Assembly: GCF_030867095.1 (NCBI RefSeq)
Contig: NC_081824.1
Coordinates: 349,406,203 to 349,470,202 of the forward strand
DNA: 64,000 nt
Origin: Alligator mississippiensis
Lineage: Eukaryota > Chordata > Crocodylia > Alligatoridae
Direction: 5' to 3'
The notes beneath the pieces were generated by a model. The model ran no database searches. It worked only from the letters and a program-made list of their open reading frames with translations, and was not told where the DNA came from. Position 1 is the stretch's first letter, and each line of letters starts with the position of its first letter. A program made the translations under genes and the position numbers. Positions 24,101 to 36,100 of this stretch are shown one piece after another.

Positions 24101-27100
24101 TGCAATCACATCAGCCAATTTCCTCAGCACCCTCGGATGCATCCCATCTGGCCCCAGGGTACATGTCCAGCTTTCCTAAGTAGTCCCTAACCTGTTCTTT
24201 CAGCACTGAGGGCTGTTCACCTCTTCCCCAAACTGCTCCCTAGTGCAGTAGTTGGGGAGCTGCCATTGCCTGTGAAGACAGAGGCAAAAATGGCATTGAG
24301 TACTTCAGCCTTTTCTGCATCCTCTGTCACAAAGTTACCTCCCCCATTCAGTAAGGGACCCACACTTTCCCTGATCCTCCTCTTGCTACCAGCATACTTG
24401 TAGAAACCCTTCTTGTTATACTTCATATCCCTTGCTAGCTGCAACTTCAATTGCTCTTTGGTTGTCCTGACTTCATCCCTGCATGCCCGAGCAATACTTT
24501 TATATTCTTCCCTAGTTATTTGACCAACTTTCCACTTCTTACAAACTTCCTTTTTGTGATTTAGTTTACTGAAGAGTTCCCTGTTAAGCCAAGCTGGTCT
24601 TCTGCCATGCTTGCTAGTCTTCCTGCACATAGGGATGGTTTGTTCCTGCACTCCTCATTAAGGCTTTTTTGAAGTGCAGCCAGCTCTCCTGGACTCCTCT
24701 CACCCTCAGTCTGGCTTCCCAAAGGATCCTGCCCATGAGTTTCCTGAACTAGTCGAAGTCTGCTTTTCTGAACCATGTCTCCCAACCATCACTTGTATCC
24801 AGACAATAAAAACAGGAAAAAGATGAAATTTCTAGTTATCACAGTGATAGGAAATCCATCATTGTAATTTCAGATCTACCTGGTGTTCTTCATATGGTAG
24901 ACAACAGTCTAAACATGTCTTTCCCACAGACCATAATTTGGGTCTTTCAAAATGAGCATTTTTATTCTTAATATGTCTGATAGTTATATGGGTATCTTTT
25001 TCCTCTGTAAGGGCACATCCAGGTGAGCGCGGTCGTGCAGTATGTGGTGCTACAAACACATGTGCAGCACCACATATTGCACAGTCTGGTGTTCTCCAGG
25101 CTGCAAGGGTTTGCTGGCCAAGCATGTGCTGCACTGGGTTTTTTTTCCGTGGGATTTTCTTTTGACCCTTGACTACCCAGGGATCAAAAAAGCTTCAGGA
25201 AAAAAAACCGGGAGCAATGCATGTTCGGCCAGTGCATGCTGCTGAAAGGCAGAGCCAGGTCTGCTGGAGCCATGCTCTGCTGCCAGCCAGGCTCCACTTG
25301 GCAGAATCACCATGGGTGCAGCCCCAGGAGGCCTGTAGGGCCCCAGGTAAGGCTGCTGGGGCCAACACAGTGCTGGCCCCAGCCTCCCCTACCTCACCCG
25401 AGGTAACTTGCCACATGCTAAAGTGCATCGCACGGGCATTCCCCAGGGACAAGTAGTGGCGGCACAAGGTGCACGGCCACTACGTGTCCCCAGGGAACCA
25501 AATGTCCACGCACATTTGGACGCAACCAAAGGGACTTGAGCATATATCCATTCTTACCCTTTTTCCTCCCCATGTAGTACTGTCAAACCTCTTTCTAGTC
25601 AGACTACAGCATAATATGCTTTTGGAGCGGCTGACTGTCACTGCATTATTCTTTCTGTTCCCTGCTCTCCTGAAGGCACTTCAGGCACAGAATAAATCTC
25701 TGTGCTGGGGTTCTATTCCTTTTGTATCAAAGCAAGAACCTTTCTGTAGTTAAGGTTAATTTTTGTTCAGAGGTATGTAAGGTCAGCTTTTTCCCATCTC
25801 TACCTGTTTTAATACTTTGGATAACAGAGGGAGGTGCTGGTTTCTTGTCTTTTGTTCAGTCTGGTTAGACCACAGTGTTCTAATTGTTAATGCTTCTTTT
25901 ACACACACACTTTTCAGACTCTGCACAATACAGTCTGAGAACTTAGTCATGAAGTCAGAGCACGCACAGGCTATGAATCAGCTCACGGCTCAGAATGAAG
26001 CTCTTCGGAACAGCTTCAGAGATCAAGTCCGGCATCTGCAGGAAGAACATAGGAAGACAGTAGAAACATTGCAGCAGCAGCTGTCCAAGGTAGAGGCCCA
26101 GGTCTTCCAACTCAAAAATGAACCTAGCACCAGAGGTAAGTTCTGTGTTTTGTACAGGCAGTGCACCCCAAACAACTTTTTTTTAATACATCTACATTCA
26201 TTGTTTCTGTATTAGCTCCATAATACTTGTGCATACATCTCAAAATCCTTTAGGTATGTTACTAAGTGGTACCCAAGTACTTTTACATATAAAATGGTAA
26301 ACACAGGAACCAATACTTTCTATGAGTTAGCTCAGTGTATTTCTTCAGTAACACAGAATTGTTTGTTATGGGGAGGAAAGGGAGAAATCATTCGCCTGCT
26401 GTTTGATGCTGTCCCTGCCCATTTTTCTCAGATTTTGAAGAGGCCACTCTACTTCCAAAATATGGTAAGCTGAAGATGGGTGTATAAACAGGTGATGCAA
26501 CTTCACTGGGCAAATCTGTTGTAGTGCTAGCTCCACACATATAAATATAAAATAAGCAACCATAACTGACATGATAGTATGTAATAAACTTATATTTAGT
26601 ACATTCTTACACATTGAACCAAACCCAAAATATTTGCTTCAGCAGTAATAAATGTGGCATGTGTGCCTGTTTCATAAGGCACACATGCCACATTTCATAA
26701 GAAGGTCTTTCTAAATTTAAAACAAACAGGCACCTATACTTACTGAGGAGTAAAGATACAGAGTAGCCAAAAGACTTAGTAACAAAGGAAAAGCCTTTCA
26801 GCTCAAGGTCACTGGGCATTTCATAAACTAAGTCAGTAGGTACCATGTGGTATTTGTGGTTTTTTGGTTGTTGTTTTTGTTTTTTAGTAACCTTGATGTT
26901 TCATGAGCTAAAGGTTTCAGTTAGACTCTGAGAAAAAGTCAAGAAATTATAAAGATAATCAAAATTGTCCCTTTTGTTGTCAGTCTTAATAAATAATTTT
27001 GAAGCTTGCTTTCTGGAAGGGAGAGCTGCTAATTGTGCTTAGAGGGGGTCTCCCCAGCTCAGGTTCTAGGCCCACTGAGGTCAGAAAATAGGGCATTGTG

Positions 27101-30100
27101 TTTGTATTGCTTCTTCCTATACTGTATTTTTCTGTCACCATGTATCTCCAACTGTCAATATACAACTTCCACATGCACTAACATCCTATATGTTCAGTTT
27201 TTAAATTGAAATGCTACGTAATATAATCTCATCGCTGTTATTTTAACATAAACCAAGTACAGTTATCTTAAATGTGAATAGTGCCCTATGAAATACTTAG
27301 TATTTTGAAAGTTAAAAACTAACACACAACCTGTATTTTCATCATGTAAAAACAGCATCCTCCCTTTATACTTCAGCATGTGCGTTGGGTAAAAAGGGAG
27401 TCATTTAATGAGCATTGCTTTGTTGTGACTTCTGCTGGCAAGGCTGGCAAATTAGATCAGGGTGGGCAAAGGCCAGACCATGGCGGACTCCATTTCCCAG
27501 CAGCCCCTGTGGCAGCAGCTTCTTCTGGCTGCTGCCACTGGACCAGCCCCGCTGCCCACACCCACTGCCAGGAGCAAAGCGTATGGCCCATCAACTGGGG
27601 TGGGGCCATGGCCAGGAGTGAGATGGGTGAGGACAGGGGTGGTGACAGTGTAGGGCTGGAGCCAGGGCAGAGCCACGATCTACACTTACAGGCCCCTGTT
27701 ATGAGCATGGGTTCTGTGGGCAGGGGCATGCAGGGAGCGGATTGCGGCTCTGCCCTGGCTCTGGCCCTGCATTGTCACCACCACAAGCGCCCCATGTGCA
27801 GCTTGCTGCCCTGCCTGTGCTGCTCCTGGCTGGTTTCCATGCAGACCCTGGGAGCAAGGGACCCTGACAGCACGGGGCTAGGGTTCGGTTCTGTGGCCCC
27901 GTGCTGTCAACCCAGTAACTCCTGGGGTCTCCAGTGAGACTGGCCAGGAGACGCACAGGGGGGCACTGCTGGGAAATGGAGTCAGGCTCCTGGCCAGATC
28001 CAGCATTTTGCCCACCCACGGATTAGGTTAAGAATACCATTTGGTTCATAAGTGGAACCACTGTGCAAAGTATCTGTATGTGTAGTGAAAAGGTAGGCAG
28101 TCTCCTGTCAGTCTCATTCCCCAGACTTTTTTAAGATTGTTACAGCATAGAATCATAGAGAAGTAGGGCTGTAAGGGACCTTCATAGTGGTTTGGGGTCA
28201 GAAGGGACCTGAACAGATCATCTAGACTGACCCTCTGCCACTGGCAGGAGCACAGGCTGGGATCACACGACCCCAGACAGGTGCTCGTCCAACCTCTTTT
28301 TGAATTTACCCAAGGTAGGAGCGAGGACCACTTTCCCAGGAAGTTGGTTCCAGATCCTAGCCTCCCTAACAGTGAAATAGTGCCTCCTAATTTCTAACCT
28401 GAACCTATTCTCCAGCAGCTTCTGGCCATTGTTCCTCATCACCCTAGGTGCTGCTGCGGGGAATAGGACCCTTCCTATTTGCTGCTGATCTCCCCTAACA
28501 AGTTTGTACGCAGCCACCAAATCCCCCCTCAGCCTCCACTTGCTGAGGCTGAACAGGTTCAGATCCCTCAGCCTCTCCTCATAGGGCCTGCCCTGTTGCC
28601 TTCCAACCAAGCGGGTGGTCCTCCTCTGAACCCTCTCAAGGCAGGCCACATCCTTCTTAAAGTGCAGTGCCCAGAACTGGATGCAGTACTCCATTTGTGG
28701 CCGGACCAATGTCACGTAGAGGGGGAGTATCACCTCTCTGGACCCCCTCATCCAAGTCACTGATGAAGATGTTGAACAGTGTAGGCCCCAGAACTGACCC
28801 CTGGGGGACCCCACTATTCACATCCCGCCAGGTCGAGTACGACCCGTCCACCACCACTATCTGGGTGCGCCCCCTCAGCCAATTTTTGACTGATCAATTG
28901 ATCCAACTGTGTAGGCATCAATGTCACAGTCACTCAATTTATTAATGAGAATGAGGTAAGAGACAGTGTCAAAGGCCTTCTTAAATTCCAGAAAGACTAC
29001 GTCCACAGCAACACCATCATCCGGGGATTTAGTTACCTGGTTGTAAAAGACCATCAGGTTGGTCTGGCAGGACCTGCCTTTGATGAACCCATGTTGATTT
29101 CCCCTGGGCATGATCTCCCCTGCTGGCCCCTCACAGATGTAATCCTTGATAATTATTTCAAGGATTTTCCCCAAAACTAATGTGAGGCTTATGGGCCTAT
29201 AGTTTCCTGGGTCCTCCTTTCTCTCTTTCTTATAAATGGGGACCACATTAGCTAGTTTCCAGTCTCTGGGCACCTGGCCTGCGGACCACGATCGCTCGTA
29301 CAGCCAGGCCAAGGGCACAGCAATGACCCCCACCAGCTCTCAACACCCATTCAGAAATCTTCTAGATCCAACCTCCTGCCTGAGGCAGGATCATCACTAT
29401 CCAAACCTTCCTAGAATATAGGCATAGCTATTCCTGGATCATCCTGATCAATGCCTGTCCAGCCTCTTCTTGAACACGTCCAATGATGGAGAGTCCACAA
29501 CTTTCCTAGGCAATCTAGTCCACTACCTCACTGTTCTACCGGTGAAGAAGGAAGTTTAGATTGGATATCAGGAAAAACTTTACTGCAGCTTCAAGCAATT
29601 GGACTGTCCTAGTCTTGGCAGCAAGAGAGAGAAGCTATTTTCCTTCTTCTTTATGGCAGCTTTTCAGGTATTTGAAGATTGCTATCATGTCCCTTCTTAA
29701 GGATCTTTTCTGCAAACTGTACATCCTTATTTCCTTCAACCTCTTATTCTATGACTTGCCTTTCAAGCCCTTTATCACTTTTGTTACCTGCCTCTGGACC
29801 CTCTCTAATTACTCCAGCTCCTTTTTAAAATATAGAGCACAAAATTGCACATAGTACGCTAAAGAATGCCTAACCTGTGCCAAGTAGAAAAACACTATCA
29901 CCTCCCATGTCTTGAACCTAATGCTTTCGTGGATGTATCGCAAAACCATATTCGCCTTTTGTGCAGCTGCATCAAACTGCACACTCGTATTAATTCTGTG
30001 ATCTACCCAGACTCCCAGATCCTTCTCTGTAGTGCTGCCATCCAGCCAGGTGTCACCCATCTTGTACTTGTACAAATTTCTGATTATTCTTCCTGAGGTA

Positions 30101-33100
30101 TATATAGAACCTTACACTTGTCTGCATTGAACTTCATTCTGTTAGTTCCAGCCCAGCTTTCCAAACTGTCGTGATCTTTCTGAATTCCATTCCTGTCCTC
30201 CAGTCTTTCCCAGTTTTGTGTCATTTGCAAATTGGCTCAAAAAGGCTTCTTATGCCAGCACCCAAATCATTAATAAATATGTTAAATAGCATTGGACCCA
30301 GAACAGACTCCTGTGAGATTCCCCTCAAAACCTCCTGCCATTCTAACATGTATAACTACCTTTGCTCAGAGCTGTTGAGTCATTTGTCTATCCACCTTGT
30401 AGTTTTGTCTACCCAACAGTTCTCCAGTTTGTTTATGAGAAGATCAAGTGAGACCTTGTCAAAATCCTTGCTGAAGTCCAGATACACAATATATCAACTG
30501 CATTCCCTTCATCTGCCCAAATAGTTACTTTGTCAGAGAACAAAATCAGGTTTGTTTGACACAATTTCTCCTTAGTAAATCCATGCTGGCTGCTTATGAT
30601 CTTTTCCTCCTCCAAATGCTTGTAAATGGACTTTCTTAGGATGTGCTCCAGTAACTTCCTGGGTATTGAGGATGAGGCTAACTGGTCTATAGTTTCTCGG
30701 GTCCTCCTTATTGAAAGAGGGTTTCTATACGGGCCCCTTTCCAGTCCTCTTATACCTTGCCTGTCTCCCATGACTTCATAAATATTATTGCCAAGGACTC
30801 CAAGATCACCTTTGCCACATTCTGCTCTGTTAGCTTCTTTCTCTGGAACCAAGGAACAAGTGAATGTGTTTGACATGCAAGGCATCACCACCAACTTTCT
30901 CCTAACCCTGTCCTTCTGAAACAAAGCGTAGCCCTCAATGTTGACATTCCAGTCATGAGAACTTTCCCACCAGGTCTCTAATACCAATCAGATCGTAGTT
31001 CTCATAGACTGTGACTTCCAGTTCTTCTTGTTTATTCCCCATACTTCTTGCATTTGTTTACATAAATTGGATGCATTTCAACCTATTTGTTTCCCTTTTG
31101 CATCACCTTTTGCTGTCCTGTGGCTCTCTAGCCTTGTTCCAGAGCTGAGCTGCTGCTTTCAGTCCTTTCCCCTCTGTATAACATGCTCTGTTGCTGGAAG
31201 GTTTTGTTCACCCCATCCTCTGCAGAACCTACTTTAAAGCCCTCCTTACTAGACTGGCTAGACAATGCCCAAAAAGGCTCTTTCCAGTTCTGGTCAGATG
31301 GATCTTATCTCTTATAGCAGTCCTTCCCAGAACATCCACCTGTTGTCAAAGAATCCAAAGCCAACACCACGGTCTCAACCACATGCTTACTTCCATGATC
31401 TCTGCCTGGGCTTACTTCAGTGGTCTCTGCCTGGGCTCTTGTCTTCCAGGGAAAGGATTGATGAGAGTGCCACTTGTGCTCCAAACTCCTTAGCCCTCTT
31501 ACCAAGAGCCTGATGGTCTCCTGACCCGCTCAGTATTGTTCCTGGCAATTATATTTGTTTCAAACAGAGCCAAACCAAGCAGGGTGCGGGGCCCAGGGCA
31601 AATCAGCCCATGTGGGGCCCCGCCCCCGCTCCAATCCCCACGCCCCAGACCTGAAGAAGCTGCTGCCGCCATGGACAGCATCAGTGGTGCGGGGAGGGGT
31701 AGATGCAAAGGGTGGCTGGATGCAAAGCAAGCAGTGGCAGTGCAGAGTCACCGCTGCTGCTCTGCCCAGCTCTGCGGGGGCCCCCAAAGCGCATGGCCCG
31801 GGGTGATCGCCCCAATTTGCCCCCCTCCAGGGATGGTCCTGGTTTCAAAGGAGTACTGAAAACCTCTTTAAATTGCTGTTAATAATGGCTTAATTTAGAA
31901 TGGAGATGAAGTGAAAGGCAGTTTTACTGTGAAATGTGCTCTATTTTTTTGTTTTTAGAGAATAAATGAGTTCCTTATGTGAGGATTGGTTTTATTCTGC
32001 CACTTGTACAGTATGCAGTCTTCCATTCTGATTTCCTCCTCAGTATCAAATTGAGTTACTCTTGCATGACCACACCTAAATAACAGGTTGTTTTTCTTTT
32101 TGATACACACCAACAGAAATAATTTCTCTTTCAGGGCCAGCTGTTTCAAGCCTACCAGTGAAGAACTTGCGAGAACGGAGAAACAACACTGACCTCCTCC
32201 TTCTTGATATGCACACTGTCACTAGAGAAGAGGGAGAAGGAATGGAAACAACTGACACAGAGTCAGTTTCTTCTGCCAGTACTCACATACCATCACTGGA
32301 ACAACTTCTTAATTCTCCTGAAGCAAAAGCTGGTAAGAAAATCATTTAGGCTACTTTAAAGTAGATAACGATTTAAAATGGAATTAACATGACTTGGTAC
32401 ACTAATAGGGTGCCAGAAAAAAAAATTGTCTTGTCACCCTGAGGTACTTTTCACCTTCTTCCTCTCCATTCTCACTTTCCTTTTTTCCTGGTGTTTGGAC
32501 ACTGCTGCCAGAGGAACCATTACTATTCCAGGAGATGGTTGAAATTTGAGAACAGTCCAAAAAAATTTGAGATATGGACTTGGATTCCTTTTACAAGTCT
32601 TTTATCTGTTTGAAGAGGGACCACTGTCTAAATATTGCTATAGGTTTTAATGTGTTCTGGCTTCCAAGATTTTCTTAAATGTCCATCTCCTACATGTAGA
32701 ATTTCAGTGAGGAGCAGAGCAGATGATGAGTAAGCAGATAAGTAGTTGGAGGAACTGTGCATATGGAAAGGAAGGACAGCTCAATGCTGCATTAGGGCTC
32801 TGTTTTTTTCTATACATTTTCTATGAAAGTCGAAAACAAAACTTCCATTTGCCTTAATGTTAAAATAGCTCAAAGAGATCTGGAGATCACCGGCGTCTTT
32901 TTTTGAGCTCACCATTCCTTTTTCGGGAAAATACAGTCCAAGGTTGATAACTATGACTTTGCTGTGGGGAGGTCTCACCAAGTAGGGAAGTGGAGAAAAT
33001 ATATAGCAAGCAGCTACTAATAAAGAGATAGCAAGGGGGTCATCAGATGTTTCTTGAGGAAAAAATTAAGAATGTAGATAATGGAAGACATTGTTAACAG

Positions 33101-36100
33101 TACAAAATATTTTGATAGAGCCTAACATAGCCCATGAGGCCCCTTAAACTTTGGTTCTGGAGTTCTTTTTGGTACTTGTTTTTCATTTGTTTATGTGCGT
33201 GCACAAAAATGTCACAAGCCCACTGATATCAGCAAGACTATCAGTGAAATTGATGGTGGTTGTGAAATCTGACCATTTATAGTTTCTTATTAGTAGGTCT
33301 TGGTGTCCTCTGTAACTCTGAATGACCTTGAGTCATTAGGACTAGTGATTTCTCCTTACTACAGTGTAATTGTTTGAAAAATGAAATTGCAGAGCCACCT
33401 TCATGGCAAACTGAGCTCAGCAAGGAAGAGCTAGTACAGAAGCTGAACACAACAACAAAGAGTGCTGATCATTTGAATGGATTGCTTCGTGAATCAGAAG
33501 CAACAAATGCAATCTTAATGGAACAAATTAAGGTTAGTAATCTTGATGCAGCTCTGATTTACTATGTCTGTGACCCAAAGCACGTCCTTAGGACCATAAT
33601 CTGTGATTCAAACCTGACGCATTTAGAAATTTGATGAGATACAAAATGTAATTGCCTATTGTTTTTGTTAAACTCTCTCAAATTCCTCAAGTTTACTTAA
33701 TAGTTTCAATTTTAAGTTTGTTTTTGTCAGCTTTTTTAAATATTGTATTTACTAAAATACAGGATGAATTTTTTTCCCCGTAATTAGCATCTGGGAAGAA
33801 AGCCCCTCATGTTACCGCATACAAGGAGTTTTCATGAAACACATTGACAGCTGTTTAACAGTAGACAAAACACTATGTGCTCAACAACAGAAACCAATTA
33901 CAAAGTTAATTAAATGCAGCCAACACTGAGCACCACTATAAAACACATGGCCCACATTGGGCAGATATGCTGATTAGAACCTAACGAAAGGATAGATGAA
34001 TACAGCCTATCTGAATACAATATGTGGTAGTGCCCATTAAGTGGAATGCTCCTCACCGCCAGCTCTTTCAAGTCATAGTGAGCCACTATATTGCATACAT
34101 TTTTACTTCCTCTTCATTCCCACAGCTGAGCTGCACCTTTATTTCTCGTTTCTACTGATTCCTGTTGCTTCACCAGCCTTAAATGCCTGGCAAATGTAAT
34201 GAAATGTGGCCCCAAACAGATCATCCAGAATCCCTCTGTTGTGCTTTCTCTCAGCCTGTTACATATTAGTGTGGCACCCTGCCTTCTATGAAGTGGAGCT
34301 AGATCAGGTTGCCCTGTGCCTCCCTCATCTGTACATACATTTTTGGTGTGTGCCAGGACTTGTGACAAGAGCACCTGGTTCCAGTCATGAGTGAGGGCTA
34401 ATTAGCACATAGACCCTTTGTGGGTGTTATCTGGAGTACACACACATACTGAGCAGTGCTGAGCTTTGGGGTCATCGGGGCTTGACATTCTGTTGACTCT
34501 GGTGGAGTCCAGCCCATTGAATTGTGTGGTTTGGACTAATATCATGCATGATTTTTATTACATACAAGTGAATGCCAAAGTGCTGCTCAAAAGTGTGTTT
34601 ATGGAGTACCTGTACTAAAACTTACAGCAGTTTAAAAAAAAAAAAAAAAAGTAACATGCATCAATTCTGGATGAATTCAGTGTGTGGGTGCTATATGCAA
34701 AAGTCTACAGCCATGTTTAATTTCAAGGTTATTGTTTTCAGATTTGCTCCTCTCTTCTGTGTGTGCAGGGAGAGTAGGGTCTGACAGTAGAGAGGGACAA
34801 GGGCTGCCATGAGAAAAAGTTGGGAAGCAGAGAGGAAAAGAGCTACTTGACCCCCCAGGTTTATTTTCCCTGATGTAGCAGTGGGAGAGGGACAAATTCA
34901 AAACAGACTTCCAATAATTACATTCTATACCTGGAAAATTATAACAAATTTATAAATTTTCCATGTATAGAATCTAATTATTGGGGGATCATCTTATAAT
35001 CAGGGTCATCTTCTATATAATACAATATTTCCTTGGATGCTTTCAAAAATGTGAAGTGGAATATGTGAGAAAAGTTGGTTCTTCATGTGCAAAAAAAGTA
35101 GTCTTTCATTTTTAGACAAAGCACAATACACAAAGAAGAACTATTGAATTGTTTTTCCCCACAAGGCTGCTTTTGTCTCTGTTGCCTTTTAGTGTCTTAA
35201 GTGATCCTGGATGTAAATATTCATTGAGCTTAAGATTGCCTAGGGGCTTGAATATTGAGCTAATATAACGTGTTTCTTATCTAACTTTATTTTAGATCAT
35301 TTGATCTGTGTTGAAGGATTGATTTGTTTGTTTGTTTGTTTGTTTGTTTGTTTGTTTGTTTGTTTTGGGGGGTTAGGGTTGTTTTGTTTTGTTTTTTGGT
35401 TGTTGCTTTCTCCTCCCCTTACTTCTATAACTAAAACAGCCCAATAGAGTCATAAAGTTGCAGGACCAAATTCAGCTCTCCTTCAGAAGGCATCTGTTCT
35501 GGCAGTGCAAACTCTGTTACACTCCTATTCCACTCAGGACAGCACATAGCTGTTAGGTGCAGAAAAACATGACTAGTGATTGGTGCTTGAGGAGGGGGAA
35601 GAAGGGCCCCATTGATATTTCTTCATTAGGGGAAGGAGCAGAGGGAAGGGCCAGAACCCAGGGCCTCTTCACTTTCATTGCAGTGTCTGACTCATCAAGC
35701 CACAGAACCAGGCTCCTTCTGACTTGTTCTTCTGGCCCCACATGCCTCCCCTTTTGGCTGCCCAGGGGTCCAGCTTCAACATGATGGTTAGAGGGTGCTC
35801 CTGGCAGTGCCCATGGCCTGGAAATAGAAGCAGTTTTGCCAGGTAGTGGGAGATAAGTTCAAATCCTCTCTGGCTGCAGGGGCCAAAATCCTGTTTTCCA
35901 CTTCCTTGTCAAGCATGGTAATAACTAGTCTATTGGGCTAAGGGGTGGGAGGGTCTTCATTTTATGTTATCAGTTTCTGTGATTAATAATTTGGGTGTTT
36001 GTACTGTTGCAGTTTGTAAGTAGCCAGAGTGGATCCCTTCTGCTTGTTATGCTCAGAAAAGCATGGTGGGGACATATACAGTAAGATCTAAAATCCACAG

